From NCBI GenBank assembly GCA_903871605.1, contig CAIQHF010000019.1:1-64000 (forward strand): 64,000 bases of DNA, read 5' to 3'. Of this stretch, positions 37,561 through 48,315 are shown piece by piece (position 1 is the stretch's first letter; each line of letters begins with the position of its first letter). This stretch comes from an uncultured Sphingomonadaceae bacterium (GTDB lineage Bacteria > Pseudomonadota > Alphaproteobacteria > Sphingomonadales > Sphingomonadaceae). The notes below the pieces were generated by a model that searched no databases, was not told the DNA's origin, and worked only from the letters and a program-made list of their open reading frames with translations. A program made the translations under genes and the position numbers.

Positions 37561-39633
37561 ATGTCCAGCATGCTCCATCGCCGGCTGATGCTTCCCATCC
37601 CCGCGTTTCTCCTCGCCGCGACCGCGGCGGTCGCCGCCCTCTCTCCGCAACAGGTCGCGTGGTATCGCTCGCAGCTCGGCCTCTCGGCGGTGATGCCGCT
37701 CCAGCAGGGCACATCGGCGACGGGCTATGCCTATGCCTCGCCCTATGCGAGCAGCGCGGGCGTGCAGACCGACCCGACCGCCGAGGGGCTGGTCCAGTGG
37801 CGACGCCTGCGCCAGTCGAGCGGCCTGCTGTTCCAGGATTATGCCAATTTCCTGATGGCGCATCCCGGCTGGCCGGGGGAGACCGCGATGCGCAAGATGG
37901 CCGAGGCGGCGATCCTGCCCGACGTCACGCCGCCCGACGGCGTGATCGCCTTCCTCACCCGCTTCCCGCCGCAGACCGGCACCGCGCAGCTCCGCCTCGC
38001 CGAGGCCTTCTACGCCCGCGGCCGCCCGGCCGAAGCACAGGCGGCGGCGCGCGCGGCGTGGACCTCGGGGCAGCTCAACAGCACCGACGAGGCGCGGCTG
38101 ACCGCTATGTTCGCGAGCGCGCTGACGCAGGCCGACCAGGATCAGCGGATGGAGGCGTTGCTGTGGAACCGCGCCTTCGTGGCGGCGCAGCGGCAATTGT
38201 CGTCGGCGAGCCCGACCCGGCGCGCAATCTATGCGGCGCGGCTCGCCTATCAGCTCAAGTCGCCCGATGCCACGGCGCAGGCAGCGGCGCTGGGCACCAG
38301 CGCCAATGGCGACGCCGGCTACCGGGTCGACCGGACCAATTGGTTGCGCGAGACCGGCCAGGAGCCCGTCGCCCGTTACGAGCTCGCCCGACCGCAGCGG
38401 CTCGACGCGCCCGCCTTCAACCCGGTGCGCTACATGGAGACGATGCTCGCGGTCGCCAGGTCGGCGGCTGCCGACGGGCAATGGCCGGTCGCCTACGGCA
38501 TCGCCAGCCAGCTTGCCGACATCTTTCCTGCCGGCACCAGCGTCCGCACCCAGCCATTCCCGCCGCGCGACCAGTTCACCAGCCTCGCCTGGCTGGCGGG
38601 CACCGCGGCGCTCGAGCATCTCGGCCGACCGGCGGATGCGATCGCGATGTTCCGCGCTTATGCCGACGCCTCGCAAAGCCCGACATCGCGCGCGAAGGGC
38701 TATTATTGGGCGGGTCGCGCCGCGCTGGCCGCGGGCGACGCGGCGGGCGCGCAGGATTATTTCGCCAATGCCGCCGCCTTCCCCGATCATTTCTACGGCC
38801 AGCTCGCGCTCGAGCGGCTCGGTCGCCCCGTCCCCGCGCCGATCGAGCCCGATTATGCGCTGATCACGCAGGCCGACCGCGACGCATTCGACGCGCGCGA
38901 CGTGGTGCGCGCGGCGCGCATCCTCGGCCAGCTCGGCGACTGGACCGACCAGACGCAATTCCTGCGCGTGATCGGCAATGCGGCCAACCTGTCCGATGCC
39001 GACCATCTGCTCGCCGCGCAGCTGTCGCGCGAGTTGCAGCGCCCCGATCTGGGGGTGATGGCGGAGCGCGCCGCCAAGCCCGAAAGCGCCAGCGACTATG
39101 TCCGCTCGGGCTTCCCTGTGCTGCCGGTGCCGAGCGACATCGCCAACAGCTTCTCCTTCATCCACGGCATCATGCGACAGGAAAGCCAGTTCGACCGCCA
39201 GGCCGTGTCGAGCACGGGCGCGCGCGGGATGATGCAGTTGATGCCCGGCACCGCGCGCGAGCAGGCCGACAAGCTGGGCCTGTCCTACGACTATAGCCGG
39301 CTGACCAGCGACCCCGGCTACAACATGCAGCTCGGAACCGCCTATTTCGGCCGGATCATGGACATGTTCGGCGGCAATTACGTGCTCGCCATCGCCGCCT
39401 ATAACGCCGGCCCGGGCAATGTCCGCAAGTGGATCGCGCAATATGGCGATCCGCGCTCGGGCGGCGTCGATCCGATCGCGTGGATCGAGCAGATCCCCTT
39501 TTCGGAGACGCGCGGCTATGTCCAGAACGTGCTCGAAAATGTCGTCGTCTACGACACGCTCAACCCCGCGCGGGCTGGCCAGCCCGCCGCCAACCGCCTG
39601 TCCTTCTATCTCGGCAAGCGCACCCAGGGCTAA
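37561..39633 (+). CDS. Soluble-type lytic murein transglycosylase
   Basis: The 690-residue protein has a signal peptide (LPIPAFLLAATAAVAAL), a long alpha-superhelical U-domain (residues ~60-510) and a C-terminal SLT domain with catalytic Glu541 in GIMRQESQFD, STGARGMMQLMPGTA and AIAAYNAGPGNV. It matches the Slt70 layout and acts on periplasmic peptidoglycan. AAGGAG lies 12 bases before the ATG. greB begins six bases after its stop, so the two are co-transcribed. Confidence 0.93.
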   Translation: MSSMLHRRLMLPIPAFLLAATAAVAALSPQQVAWYRSQLGLSAVMPLQQGTSATGYAYASPYASSAGVQTDPTAEGLVQWRRLRQSSGLLFQDYANFLMAHPGWPGETAMRKMAEAAILPDVTPPDGVIAFLTRFPPQTGTAQLRLAEAFYARGRPAEAQAAARAAWTSGQLNSTDEARLTAMFASALTQADQDQRMEALLWNRAFVAAQRQLSSASPTRRAIYAARLAYQLKSPDATAQAAALGTSANGDAGYRVDRTNWLRETGQEPVARYELARPQRLDAPAFNPVRYMETMLAVARSAAADGQWPVAYGIASQLADIFPAGTSVRTQPFPPRDQFTSLAWLAGTAALEHLGRPADAIAMFRAYADASQSPTSRAKGYYWAGRAALAAGDAAGAQDYFANAAAFPDHFYGQLALERLGRPVPAPIEPDYALITQADRDAFDARDVVRAARILGQLGDWTDQTQFLRVIGNAANLSDADHLLAAQLSRELQRPDLGVMAERAAKPESASDYVRSGFPVLPVPSDIANSFSFIHGIMRQESQFDRQAVSSTGARGMMQLMPGTAREQADKLGLSYDYSRLTSDPGYNMQLGTAYFGRIMDMFGGNYVLAIAAYNAGPGNVRKWIAQYGDPRSGGVDPIAWIEQIPFSETRGYVQNVLENVVVYDTLNPARAGQPAANRLSFYLGKRTQG

Positions 39634-39639
39634 GCCGTC

Positions 39640-40122
39640 GTGGATCGTCCCATCTATATTACGCCCGCCGGCTACGGCCGGATGCGCGCCGAATATCAGC
39701 GGCTGTTCGAGATTGAGCGGCCCGCGCTGGTCGAGACGATCAGCTGGGCGGCAGGCAATGGCGATCGTTCGGAGAATGGCGACTACATCTATGGCCGCAA
39801 GCGGCTGCGCGAGATCGACCGCACGCTCGACCGGCTGTCGAAGAAGCTCGCCAAGATCCAGGTCGTCGATCCCGCCAAGCAACCCGATCGCGGCCGCGCC
39901 TTCTTCGGCGCGACCGTCACCATCGCCGACGAGGACGATGCCGAGCGCGTCGTGACGCTGGTCGGCGAGGACGAGGCAGACGCGGGCGCCGGCCGGATCA
40001 GCTGGCATTCGCCGCTCGCGCGCGCGCTTCGGGGCGCCGCGATCGGCGATCTGCGCCGCGTGATGCTGCCGGGCGGCGAGAAGGAATATGAGGTGGTGGG
40101 TATCAGCTACCCCGATGCATGA
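39640..40122 (+). CDS. greB: Transcription elongation factor GreB
   Basis: Rescues backtracked RNA polymerase by stimulating transcript cleavage. The 160-residue protein has the N-terminal coiled coil with the acidic tip (GDRSENGDYIYGRKRLREID) and a C-terminal FKBP-like domain (WHSPLARALRGAAIGD). PIYITPAGYGRMRAEY and YGRKRLREIDRTL favour GreB over GreA. It starts with GTG immediately behind the slt gene. Confidence 0.92.
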   Translation: MDRPIYITPAGYGRMRAEYQRLFEIERPALVETISWAAGNGDRSENGDYIYGRKRLREIDRTLDRLSKKLAKIQVVDPAKQPDRGRAFFGATVTIADEDDAERVVTLVGEDEADAGAGRISWHSPLARALRGAAIGDLRRVMLPGGEKEYEVVGISYPDA

Positions 40123-40179
40123 TCCGGGGGCGCCTGCCTGCACCCGTCTGGCGGCACGCCTCGTGCCAGCAGCCCGGTC

Positions 40180-40965
40180 TCAGTCCTTCACGTCGAGATC
40201 GAGATGCTCCTTGGCAAGCCTCACCACCTCGGGATCGGGCGCCGGCGGCTTCATCGGAACGCCCTTTTCGAGCATGTCGGCGACATAGCTCAGCGCGGCT
40301 ATGCGGGCATATTTCTTGTGCGTGCCGTCGATCACCTTCCACGGCGCCCAGCGCGTATCGGTGCGCTCGAACATCTCTTCCATCGCCGCGACATAGTCGG
40401 CGCGCTTCTGGCGGTTGCGGAAATCCTCGGTGGAGATCTTCCAGCGCTTCCACGGATGCACCAGCCGCGCGCGGAAGCGCTTGTCCTGCTCCTCCTGCGT
40501 GACGTGGAGGAAGACCTTCACGACCGTGGTGCCGCTGTCCTTCTGCTGCGCCTCGAACTCGTTGATCTCGTCATAGGCGCGGCGCCATTCCTTCTCGGTG
40601 GCGAAACTCTCGACGCGCTCGACGAGCACGCGACCGTACCAGCTGCGATCGAAGACGTGGATATGGCCGTCGGCTGGCAGCTTGGTCCAGAAACGCCACA
40701 GGAAATGCCGTGCCTTTTCGGGCGGGGTCGGCGCTTTGATCGGCCAGACCTCGCTATAGCGCGCATCCCATCCCGAGGTGAGCCGCTGGATCGTTCCGCC
40801 CTTGCCGCTCGCGTCCCACCCCTCGAACATCACGATCGCGCGGCGGCGATGGACGATGTACGCGATCTGGATCTGCGTCAGCCGCTCCTGCACGGCCGCG
40901 AGCTGTTCGGCATAGTCGCCGTCCAGCTTGGGGCCGCTTTCATAGTCGGATAGCAGGATCGCCAT
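40180..40965 (-). CDS. ppk2: Polyphosphate kinase 2 family protein
   Basis: Transfers phosphate between polyphosphate and nucleoside di- or monophosphates. The 261-residue one-domain PPK2 has Walker A GWDASGKGGT (residues 49-58), the lid/Walker B segment DRSWYGRVLVE, and WKISTEDFRNR. Length and motifs match the class that phosphorylates nucleoside diphosphates, but class I versus III cannot be decided by eye. It lies about 5 kb from ppk1/ppx. ATG at 40965 is chosen because the conserved sequence begins there. Confidence 0.9.
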   Translation of the reverse strand: MAILLSDYESGPKLDGDYAEQLAAVQERLTQIQIAYIVHRRRAIVMFEGWDASGKGGTIQRLTSGWDARYSEVWPIKAPTPPEKARHFLWRFWTKLPADGHIHVFDRSWYGRVLVERVESFATEKEWRRAYDEINEFEAQQKDSGTTVVKVFLHVTQEEQDKRFRARLVHPWKRWKISTEDFRNRQKRADYVAAMEEMFERTDTRWAPWKVIDGTHKKYARIAALSYVADMLEKGVPMKPPAPDPEVVRLAKEHLDLDVKD

Positions 40966-41046
40966 GCCACCGGAGCTAGGCGAGCGCTTGTCCCGTTGCG
41001 AGAGCGGGTAGCGAGGGGAGCGTCCCGCCACGGTACAGTCAGCGCA

Positions 41047-42837
41047 TCAAGACTTGGCTGCGTCGACGACGCGAATACCGAGCTCGCGCAGCTGTTTGGG
41101 CGTCGCGGGCGCGGGCGCGTTCATCAGCAGATCCTCGGCCTTCTGCGTCATCGGGAAGACGATCACCTCGCGGATATTGGGCTCGTCGGCGAGCAGCATC
41201 ACGATGCGATCGATCCCCGGTGCCGACCCGCCATGCGGCGGCGCGCCGAACTTGAACGCGCCGATCATGCCGGGGAAGTTGGTGTCCACCTCCGCTTGGC
41301 TGTAGCCGGCGATCTCGAACGCCTTGTACATGATCTCGGGCTTGTGGTTCCGGATCGCGCCCGACGACAGCTCGATGCCGTTGCAGACGATGTCGTACTG
41401 GTAGGCAAGGATGTCGAGCGGGTCCTTTGTCTCGAGCGCTTCGAGCTCGCCCTGCGGCATCGAGAAAGGGTTGTGCGAGAAGTCGATCTTCTTCTCGTCC
41501 TCATGCCACTCAAACATCGGGAAATCGACGATCCAGCAGAATTCGAATTTCTTCGGATCGATCAGCCCGAGCTGGTCGGCGACGCGGGTGCGCGCGAGCC
41601 CGGCGAGGCGCGCCGCCTGCTCCACCTTGCCCGCGGCGAAGAACACGCCGTCATCGGGGCCCAGCCCGAGCGCCTCGGCGATCGCGGCCATACCCGCTTC
41701 GCCATGGTTCTTGGCGATCGGGCCACCGAACTCGCCGCCCTTGCGCGTCGCATAGCCGAGGCCGGCAAAGCCTTCGGACTGCGCCCAGCTGTTCATGTCG
41801 TCGAAGAATTTTCGGCTCTTCTCGGCCGTACCCGGCGCCGGGATCGCGCGGACGACGTCGCCACCCTCGACGATCGAGGCGAAGCGGCCGAAGCCCGAAC
41901 CGACGAAGTGATCGGACACATCCGAGATCAGGATCGGGTTGCGCAGGTCGGGCTTGTCGTTGCCGTATTTGAGCATCGACTCCTTGTAGGGGATGCGGCG
42001 GAAGGGCAGCGGCGAGACGGTGCGGCCCTTGCCATCGAAGTCGGCGAACTCCTCGAAGATGCCGTGCAGCACGGGCTCGATCGCGGCGAAGACGTCGTCC
42101 TGCGTGACGAAGCTCATTTCGAAATCGAGCTGATAGAATTCGCCAGGGCTCCGGTCGGCGCGCGCATCCTCGTCGCGGAAACAGGGCGCGATCTGGAAAT
42201 AGCGGTCGAAGCCCGCGACCATCAACAGCTGCTTGAACATCTGCGGCGCCTGCGGGAGCGCATAGAATTTGCCGGGATGGACGCGACTGGGCACGAGATA
42301 GTCGCGCGCGCCCTCAGGCGACGAAGCAGTGAGGATCGGCGTCTGGAATTCGGTAAACCCCTGGCCGATCATCCGCTGGCGGATCGAGGCGATCACGTTC
42401 GAACGCAGTACGATGTTCTTGTGGATGCGTTCGCGGCGCAGATCGAGATAGCGATACTTCAGCCGGATATCCTCGGGGTACTCGGCCTCGCCCGCGACCG
42501 GCATCGGCAGCTCGGCGGCGGCGGACTGCACCGTCACCGCCTGCGCGCGCACCTCGATGTCGCCGGTGGCGAGATTGGGGTTCTTCGCGTCGGCGCCGCG
42601 CGCCTCGACGACGCCGTCGATCGTGACGACGCTTTCGGCGCGGATCGTCTCGAGCAGCTTGAGCGCATCGCTGTCCGCATCCGCGACGATCTGGACGAGC
42701 CCATAATGGTCGCGCAGGTCGACGAACAGCACGCCGCCATGGTCACGCCGGCGGTGCACCCAGCCCGACAGGCGGACGGTCTGCCCGACGTCGCTGGCGC
42801 GGAGCTGGGCGCAGGTGTGGGTGCGATAGGCGTGCAT
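41047..42837 (-). CDS. aspS: Aspartate--tRNA ligase (bacterial type, possibly Asp/Asn)
   Basis: A 596-residue class IIb synthetase. It has the N-terminal OB-fold anticodon domain ([15 protein letters not shown]), motif 2 around [19 protein letters not shown], a GAD insertion domain, and motif 3 GIDRIVMLL. Bacterial-type AspRS in organisms without AsnRS is often non-discriminating and relies on GatCAB; whether that holds here needs the rest of the genome. ATG at 42837 has GGATGGA about 8 bases upstream; ATG at 42849 is an alternative. Confidence 0.96.
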   Translation of the reverse strand: MHAYRTHTCAQLRASDVGQTVRLSGWVHRRRDHGGVLFVDLRDHYGLVQIVADADSDALKLLETIRAESVVTIDGVVEARGADAKNPNLATGDIEVRAQAVTVQSAAAELPMPVAGEAEYPEDIRLKYRYLDLRRERIHKNIVLRSNVIASIRQRMIGQGFTEFQTPILTASSPEGARDYLVPSRVHPGKFYALPQAPQMFKQLLMVAGFDRYFQIAPCFRDEDARADRSPGEFYQLDFEMSFVTQDDVFAAIEPVLHGIFEEFADFDGKGRTVSPLPFRRIPYKESMLKYGNDKPDLRNPILISDVSDHFVGSGFGRFASIVEGGDVVRAIPAPGTAEKSRKFFDDMNSWAQSEGFAGLGYATRKGGEFGGPIAKNHGEAGMAAIAEALGLGPDDGVFFAAGKVEQAARLAGLARTRVADQLGLIDPKKFEFCWIVDFPMFEWHEDEKKIDFSHNPFSMPQGELEALETKDPLDILAYQYDIVCNGIELSSGAIRNHKPEIMYKAFEIAGYSQAEVDTNFPGMIGAFKFGAPPHGGSAPGIDRIVMLLADEPNIREVIVFPMTQKAEDLLMNAPAPATPKQLRELGIRVVDAAKS

Positions 42838-42860
42838 CGTCGTTTCCATCCAAAACACCC

Positions 42861-42950
42861 GTCATTCCCGCGAAGGCGGGAATCCATAGTCGCTGCCGTC
42901 GCGATGGCCGGCAGCGGCCGCGTCTATGGATCCCCGCATCCGGGGATGAC
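42861..42950. repeat. Palindromic element, GTCATTCCCGCGAAGG type
   Basis: The left arm GTCATTCCCGCGAAGGCGGG and right arm CCCCGCATCCGGGGATGAC enclose ATCCATAG/CTATGGAT and a spacer. A third sequence class of the same architecture. It lies between the divergent aspS and rnd genes. Confidence 0.85.
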
Positions 42951-43027
42951 GGCTAAAAGTACGTGCGCGCCGGTTCGCCACACATGCCCTCTTTGTCAAG
43001 GCGCAGAGGTCTGTTTATGGAGGCCTC

Positions 43028-44206
43028 ATGGTCATACATCCGCTTATCACCGACAGCCGCAGCCTCGCCGATCTCTGCGCCCGCCTGGGCAAGAGCCCCT
43101 ATGTCGCGGTCGACACCGAGTTCATGCGCGAGAACACCTATTGGCCGGTGCTCTGCCTGATCCAGATCGCCGACGCCAACGAGGCCGCCGCGATCGACCC
43201 GATGGCGCCAGGCATCGACATGACGCCGTTGCTCGAGCTGATGGTCGACAATCACGACGTGCTCAAGATCTTCCACGCCGGCGGGCAGGACCTCGAGATC
43301 GTCCACAACCTGACGGGCAAGACCCCCTATCCGCTGTTCGACACGCAGATCGCCGCGATGGCGCTCGGGATGGGCGAGCAGGTCGGCTACCAGAATCTCG
43401 TCGAGAGCTGGATGGGGGTCAAGCTCGACAAGGGCGCGCGCTTCACCGACTGGGCACGCCGCCCGCTCGACAAGCGCCAGATCGACTATGCGATCGGCGA
43501 CGTCACCTATCTCGTCCAGATCTTTCCCAAGCTGCTGGAAAAACTCAAGCGTACCGGGCGCGGCGACTGGCTCGACCAGGAGATGGAACGGCTGGGCGAC
43601 CCGTCGAGCTACGTCAACGATCCCGAACAGGCGTGGCAGCGCGTCAAGGTGCCGAGCCGCAAGCCCGACGTGCTGGGGCGGCTGAAAGCGCTGGCGGCGT
43701 GGCGCGAGCGCGAGGCGCAGGGCAAGGACCTGCCGCGCGGGCGGATCATGAAGGACGAGACGCTCGCCGACGTCGCCAGCCACCCGCCGCGCGCGCAGGC
43801 CGAGCTCGCCAAGGTCCGCGGCCTGTCGCAGAGCTGGGCGGGCAACGACATCGGCGCGCGGCTGATGGCGGCACTAGAGGCCTCGGCCCCGATGTCCGAC
43901 GACGAGATGCCCGCGCGCGACGATCGCAAGCCGGGGCTGGGCAAGGACGGCGCGCTCGTCGCCGACCTGCTCAAGCTGCTCTTGAAGATCCGCTCGAAGG
44001 AGACCGACGTCGCCCCCAAGCTGATCGCGCGCACCGACGAGCTCGAGCTGCTCGCGGCGGGGCGGCGCGACGGGCTGTCGATCCTCGAGGGCTGGCGCTA
44101 CGAGCAGTTCGGGCGCGACGCGCTCGATCTGGTCGAGGGGCGCACCGGCTTCGCGGTGCAGGGCGGCAAGCTCAAGATGACGCGGATCGAGGCGGTGGAG
44201 GCCTGA
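43028..44206 (+). CDS. rnd: Ribonuclease D
   Basis: A 3'-5' exoribonuclease for tRNA maturation. The 392-residue protein has the DEDD exonuclease core (AVDTEFMREN with Asp29/Glu31, KIFHAGGQDLEI, and YAIGDVTYL) followed by two HRDC domains (around residues 215-290 and 310-380). SD GGAGG lies before ATG 43028. Followed by a palindrome and the convergent ppx gene. Confidence 0.95.
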   Translation: MVIHPLITDSRSLADLCARLGKSPYVAVDTEFMRENTYWPVLCLIQIADANEAAAIDPMAPGIDMTPLLELMVDNHDVLKIFHAGGQDLEIVHNLTGKTPYPLFDTQIAAMALGMGEQVGYQNLVESWMGVKLDKGARFTDWARRPLDKRQIDYAIGDVTYLVQIFPKLLEKLKRTGRGDWLDQEMERLGDPSSYVNDPEQAWQRVKVPSRKPDVLGRLKALAAWREREAQGKDLPRGRIMKDETLADVASHPPRAQAELAKVRGLSQSWAGNDIGARLMAALEASAPMSDDEMPARDDRKPGLGKDGALVADLLKLLLKIRSKETDVAPKLIARTDELELLAAGRRDGLSILEGWRYEQFGRDALDLVEGRTGFAVQGGKLKMTRIEAVEA

Positions 44207-44214
44207 GCGAAGCT

Positions 44215-44291
44215 GTTCCCCGGCGAAAGCCGGGGCCCAGGGCTCCACGCGCCGCGCTTGCAACTCTGGACCCCGGCTTTCGCCGGGGAAC
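44215..44291. repeat. REPIN-like palindromic element between rnd and ppx
   Basis: The arms GTTCCCCGGCGAAAGCC and GGCTTTCGCCGGGGAAC are perfectly complementary, with CTGGG/CTCTGG shoulders and a spacer. It separates the convergent rnd and ppx genes, where it could stop transcription from both sides. Confidence 0.9.
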
Positions 44292-44312
44292 GAGGACGCA
44301 CGGCTTGCCCGC

Positions 44313-45815
44313 TCACCCCCCGATCATCGCCGCCTTGCGCCCGAACGCCGCCGCCAGCGTCTTGTGGCGCCGCTCGACCGCCTCGCCGTAGAGCGCGGCA
44401 TCGCCGTCGGCGAGGCGCAGCGTCAGCTTGTCGCCCAGCCGCAGCGCGCTGGTCTTGAGCGGCGCCGCGACCCCGCCCGACAGACGCTGACCGAGCCGCA
44501 TCGCTAGGCCCCAGCGCAGCGCCGTCTGGCGATCCTCGGGCGAGGCGAGCGTGACCGCGATCGGCGCCTCGCCGTCCGCGCCGAAGCTGGTGTAGAGCGC
44601 CTGCGCCATCATCGCGCGGCCGCGCGCGTCGATCCCGACCCAATTGCCGTGCAGCGCGGTCTCGAGCCCGCGCTCGGCACGAAACTCGGGATGCGCGCGC
44701 CAGCCGATGTCGGCGAGAAGGCAAGAGGCGTGGCGCAATCGCGCGTCGGCGGCGCTCTCCTGCTCGAACAGCGGCGCGATCCAGCGGTCGAGCAGGTCGC
44801 CATGTTCGGGAAAGCGCCCGACACGGCGCCCCTCCTCGCGCGTCGCGCAGATCAGCGGGTCCATGTCGCGCACGTCGCCGGGCAGGTTGCGGTGGAGCAC
44901 GCCCTCGCGCAGCCCGTAGGCGGAGACGACCAGGCTCTCCGAGCCGAGCTCGCGCGCGACGATCGCGAGCAGCGCCGCGGCATCGGGCAGCGAATTCGCG
45001 CGCGACGTGGACAGCCCCGGCACCTCCTTGAGCTTGGCGCGATCGACCTGCGCCAGCGTGCGGACGACGCGCTGCGCGGTATCGGGCGACATCGCATAGC
45101 CGTGGACGATCGGCAGCGGATAGTCGGTCAGGAACATGACCAGCCGCGCCAGCGCGCGCCACGATCCGCCGACCAGATAGAAGGGCAGGCCTTGCCCCTG
45201 CCCCGCCCAACCCGCGTCGCGCAGCCGCGGCTCGACCGCCTGGCGCAGCGCCCGCGGGCCGCGTGCACGGATTTCCGCGACGCGCAGCACACCGAGCGGA
45301 AAGGAGGCGCGTTCGTGCACCTGCCCGTCGCGGACGCGCGCGAGTTCGAGGCTGCCCCCACCCAGATCGCCGACGATGCCGTCCGCACCGGGGAAGGCGG
45401 CGAGCACGCCCTCGCCCGCCATCTCGGCCTCCTCCTCGCCCGACAGCACGGTGACGGCGAGCCCGAGGCCTGCTGCGCGCGCGAGGAAATCGGCGCCGTT
45501 GGAGGCGTCGCGCACCGCGGCGGTGGCGACGGTGTGCAGGCTGGCCACGCCGATCTTCTCGGCAACCAGCCGGAAGCGATCGAGCGCGACGAAGGCGCGC
45601 TCCACCGCCTGCGGATCGAGCGCACCGCTCGCCGCCATGCCCTTGCCGAGGCCGGCCATCACCTTCTCGTTGAACAGGATCGAGGGGATGCGGCGCGGGC
45701 CGTCATAGACGACGAGGCGAATCGAGTTGGAGCCGATGTCGATGATGCCGACTCGCCCGTCGGCCTGGTCGAGCGCCTTTTCGGGCGGCGCACGGAAGAG
45801 GAAGCCGGGCTTCAT
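44313..45815 (-). CDS. ppx: Ppx/GppA exopolyphosphatase family protein
   Basis: Hydrolyses terminal phosphates of polyphosphate, or pppGpp in GppA-type members. The 500-residue protein has the actin-like ATPase fold motifs GIIDIGSNSIRLVVYD, the FVALDRFRL region, and GDLGGGSLELA. An HD-like C-terminal domain is visible (LLADIGWRAHPEF). Downstream of ppk1, which favours exopolyphosphatase over GppA. ATG at 45815 is the first at the conserved sequence; the upstream frame runs into a repeat. Confidence 0.92.
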   Translation of the reverse strand: MKPGFLFRAPPEKALDQADGRVGIIDIGSNSIRLVVYDGPRRIPSILFNEKVMAGLGKGMAASGALDPQAVERAFVALDRFRLVAEKIGVASLHTVATAAVRDASNGADFLARAAGLGLAVTVLSGEEEAEMAGEGVLAAFPGADGIVGDLGGGSLELARVRDGQVHERASFPLGVLRVAEIRARGPRALRQAVEPRLRDAGWAGQGQGLPFYLVGGSWRALARLVMFLTDYPLPIVHGYAMSPDTAQRVVRTLAQVDRAKLKEVPGLSTSRANSLPDAAALLAIVARELGSESLVVSAYGLREGVLHRNLPGDVRDMDPLICATREEGRRVGRFPEHGDLLDRWIAPLFEQESAADARLRHASCLLADIGWRAHPEFRAERGLETALHGNWVGIDARGRAMMAQALYTSFGADGEAPIAVTLASPEDRQTALRWGLAMRLGQRLSGGVAAPLKTSALRLGDKLTLRLADGDAALYGEAVERRHKTLAAAFGRKAAMIGG

Positions 45816-45883
45816 AGGCGGACGGAGGTAGCGGGAATTGGGGGCGGCGCAAAGGGGCCGTGTCGGCTGACGATGGCCACGTG

Positions 45884-46032
45884 CCCCTCTCCCTGCGGGA
45901 GAGGGAGGGGCCCACCGTCCGCAGGACGGTGGGAGGGTGAGGGTATCCGGCCGATGTGGGATCCCCTCACCCAACTTCGACTAGGGCGCATCCGCGCCCA
46001 AGTCTGCGTATCCCTCTCCCGCTGGGAGAGGG
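45884..46032. repeat. 150-bp composite palindromic element, copy 1
   Basis: It begins CCCCTCTCCCTGCGGGAGAG and ends CCCTCTCCCGCTGGGAGAGG. Inner parts are CCCACCGTCCGCAGGACGGTG, a GGGAGGGTGAGGG block, CCTCACCCAACTTCGACTAG and CCAAGTCTGCGTATCCCTC. The reverse complement of 53047-53195 shows the same blocks in the same order. It fills the ppk1-ppx gap. Confidence 0.85.
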
Positions 46033-46041
46033 TGTGTGCGC

Positions 46042-48294
46042 TCAGCTTCCCCCACGCCGCAGCTTGAGCCTCGGCACGCCATCCGACTTGCGCAGCGCCG
46101 CGCCACGCCCAGACAGCGACGGATTGGTCATGAAATAGCGGTGCAGGTTGAACGGCTTGCCGTCCGCCTTGACGATCCGGTCGTAGCTGCCGTCGGGCTT
46201 CAAGGTCCAGCTCTGCTCGGTGTCGATCAGATTGGCGACCATCACCTGCCCCAAAATCTGTTCGTGGACGGTCGGGTTCTCGATCGGCAGCATATATTCG
46301 ACGCGGCGATCGAGGTTGCGCGGCATCCAGTCGGCCGACGAAATGAACACCTTGGCATTGGGGTTGGGCATCGCCTCGCCATTGCCGAAGCAGAAGATGC
46401 GGCTGTGCTCGAGGAAGCGGCCGACCACCGACTTGACGCGGATATTGTCGCTGAGGCCCGGCACGCCCGGGCGCAGGCAGCAGATGCCGCGGATGATCAG
46501 GTCGATCTGCACGCCAGCGGCCGAAGCGCGATACAGCTTCTCGATGATCGCGGGATCGACCAGCGAGTTCATCTTCGCCCAGATACTGCCGGGGCGGCCG
46601 GCGCGGACATGGTCGATCTCCATGTCGATCAGGTCCGCCAGCCGCTCGCGCAGCCCGTGCGGCGAGATCGTCACCATCTCGAGATCATGCGGCTCGACAT
46701 AGCCGGTGATGTAGTTGAACACCTGCCCCGCATCGCGCGCGACGCGCGGATCGGCGGTGAAGAAACTCAGATCGGTATAGATGCGCGCGGTGATCGGGTG
46801 ATAATTGCCCGTGCCGAAATGGCAGTAGGTGCGGATCGCGCCATTCTCGCGGCGCACCACCATGCTGACCTTGGCGTGCGTCTTCCAGTCGATGAAACCA
46901 TAGACGACCTGCACGCCCGCGCGCTCGAGCTGCGCTGCCCACATGATGTTCTGCTCTTCGTCGAACCGGGCTTTCAGCTCGACGACCGCGGTGACCGACT
47001 TGCCGGCTTCCGCGGCGTCGATCAGCGCGCGGATGATCGCCGACTGCTTGCCCGCACGGTACAGCGTCTGCTTGATCGCGACGACATCCGGATCCTGTGC
47101 CGCCTGTTTGAGGAAGGCGATCACCACCTCGAACGATTCATAGGGGTGGTGGACGACGATGTCCTTGTCGCGGATCGCCGCGAAGCAGTCGCCGCCATGC
47201 TCGCGGATGCGCTCGGGGAAGCGCGGCGCGAAGGCGGGGAATTTGAGATCGGGCCGATTTTCGTCGACGAGCTGCTCGAGGTCCGCGATGCCGAGGAAGC
47301 CCGACGCCTCGGAGACTAGCGCGGCATCCTGCCCGATCGCCTCGCGCACCAGCTCCTCGAGCGGCTCGGGCATCCCCGCCTCGATCCGCAGCCGGATCAC
47401 CTTGCCCCGCCGGCGGCGCTTGATCGCGGTGTGGTAATAGCGGACGAGGTCCTCGGCCTCCTCCTCGATCTCGATGTCGCTGTCGCGGATCACGCGGAAG
47501 GCGCCGTCGCCGAGCACCTCGTAGCCGGGGAAGAGCAGTCCGGTGAAACGGCGGATGATCGTCTCGATCGCGACGTAGCGCACGACGTCGCCGGGCAGGC
47601 GGACGAAGCGCGACAGCGTCGTCGGGATCATCAGCAGCTCGCGGATCGGCTCGCCGTCGGACAGCCGCTTGAGGTCGAAGACGAGGCTGAACCCCTTGTT
47701 GGGGATGAACGGGAAGGGATGCGCGGGGTCGAGCGCCTGCGGGGTGAGCACCGGCAGCACCTGCTCGCGGAAATAGGCCTCGAGCCACTCCGCCTCGTCC
47801 TCGTGGATGCCGTGGCCATGAAGGATGTGGAAATCGCGCGTCGCGAGTTCATCGCGGAGCACGCGGCGGACCTCCTGCTGGCGTTGCATCAGCCGGTCGG
47901 CGCTCTCGGCGATCGCTACGAGCTGCTGACCGGGGGTGAGGCCATCGGCCGACAGCTGCTCGACCGCGTTCATCTGCTGGCCGCGCAGCCCTGCGACACG
48001 GACCATGAAGAACTCGTCGAGATTATTGCCCGAGATCGACAGGAAGCGGAGTCGCTCGAGCAGCGGATGCGCGGGATTGCACGCTTCGTCGAGCACGCGC
48101 TCGTTGAACGCCAGCCAGGAGAGCTCGCGGTTGAAATAGCGCTCGCGCGGCGCGACCGGATCGATCGCGGCCTCGTCCTGCTGACGACTCTGCACCTCGG
48201 CGGCGGCCTGCGCGATGTCGGCGGTGGTCGCGGCGCCCATTGCGGGCGCATCCGCGTCGTGCAGCGTCTCGCTGTGGTCGATCTTGTCAGTCAT
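46042..48294 (-). CDS. ppk1: Polyphosphate kinase 1
   Basis: Membrane-associated enzyme that polymerises the gamma-phosphate of ATP into polyphosphate. The 750-residue protein begins with a disordered ~45-residue leader. Then come [15 protein letters not shown], the N-terminal helical domain, and the PLD-like catalytic halves with the His motif CHFGTGNYH and the block [10 protein letters not shown]. Downstream ppx on the same strand gives the usual synthesis/degradation pair. Upstream, hdaA ends 21 bases before its ATG, so all may be one transcript. Confidence 0.96.
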   Translation of the reverse strand: MTDKIDHSETLHDADAPAMGAATTADIAQAAAEVQSRQQDEAAIDPVAPRERYFNRELSWLAFNERVLDEACNPAHPLLERLRFLSISGNNLDEFFMVRVAGLRGQQMNAVEQLSADGLTPGQQLVAIAESADRLMQRQQEVRRVLRDELATRDFHILHGHGIHEDEAEWLEAYFREQVLPVLTPQALDPAHPFPFIPNKGFSLVFDLKRLSDGEPIRELLMIPTTLSRFVRLPGDVVRYVAIETIIRRFTGLLFPGYEVLGDGAFRVIRDSDIEIEEEAEDLVRYYHTAIKRRRRGKVIRLRIEAGMPEPLEELVREAIGQDAALVSEASGFLGIADLEQLVDENRPDLKFPAFAPRFPERIREHGGDCFAAIRDKDIVVHHPYESFEVVIAFLKQAAQDPDVVAIKQTLYRAGKQSAIIRALIDAAEAGKSVTAVVELKARFDEEQNIMWAAQLERAGVQVVYGFIDWKTHAKVSMVVRRENGAIRTYCHFGTGNYHPITARIYTDLSFFTADPRVARDAGQVFNYITGYVEPHDLEMVTISPHGLRERLADLIDMEIDHVRAGRPGSIWAKMNSLVDPAIIEKLYRASAAGVQIDLIIRGICCLRPGVPGLSDNIRVKSVVGRFLEHSRIFCFGNGEAMPNPNAKVFISSADWMPRNLDRRVEYMLPIENPTVHEQILGQVMVANLIDTEQSWTLKPDGSYDRIVKADGKPFNLHRYFMTNPSLSGRGAALRKSDGVPRLKLRRGGS

Positions 48295-48315
48295 CCCGGC
48301 AGGATAGCCGATGCT

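Noticed and set aside
37531-40143. Long - strand open frame opposite slt and greB
   Set aside because: Antisense shadow of two well-supported genes with clear motifs; no plausible start signal.
45884-46032. The composite repeat as a structured non-coding RNA gene
   Set aside because: It occurs again at 53047 in inverted orientation without promoter elements, so it is better explained as a dispersed repeat or terminator.
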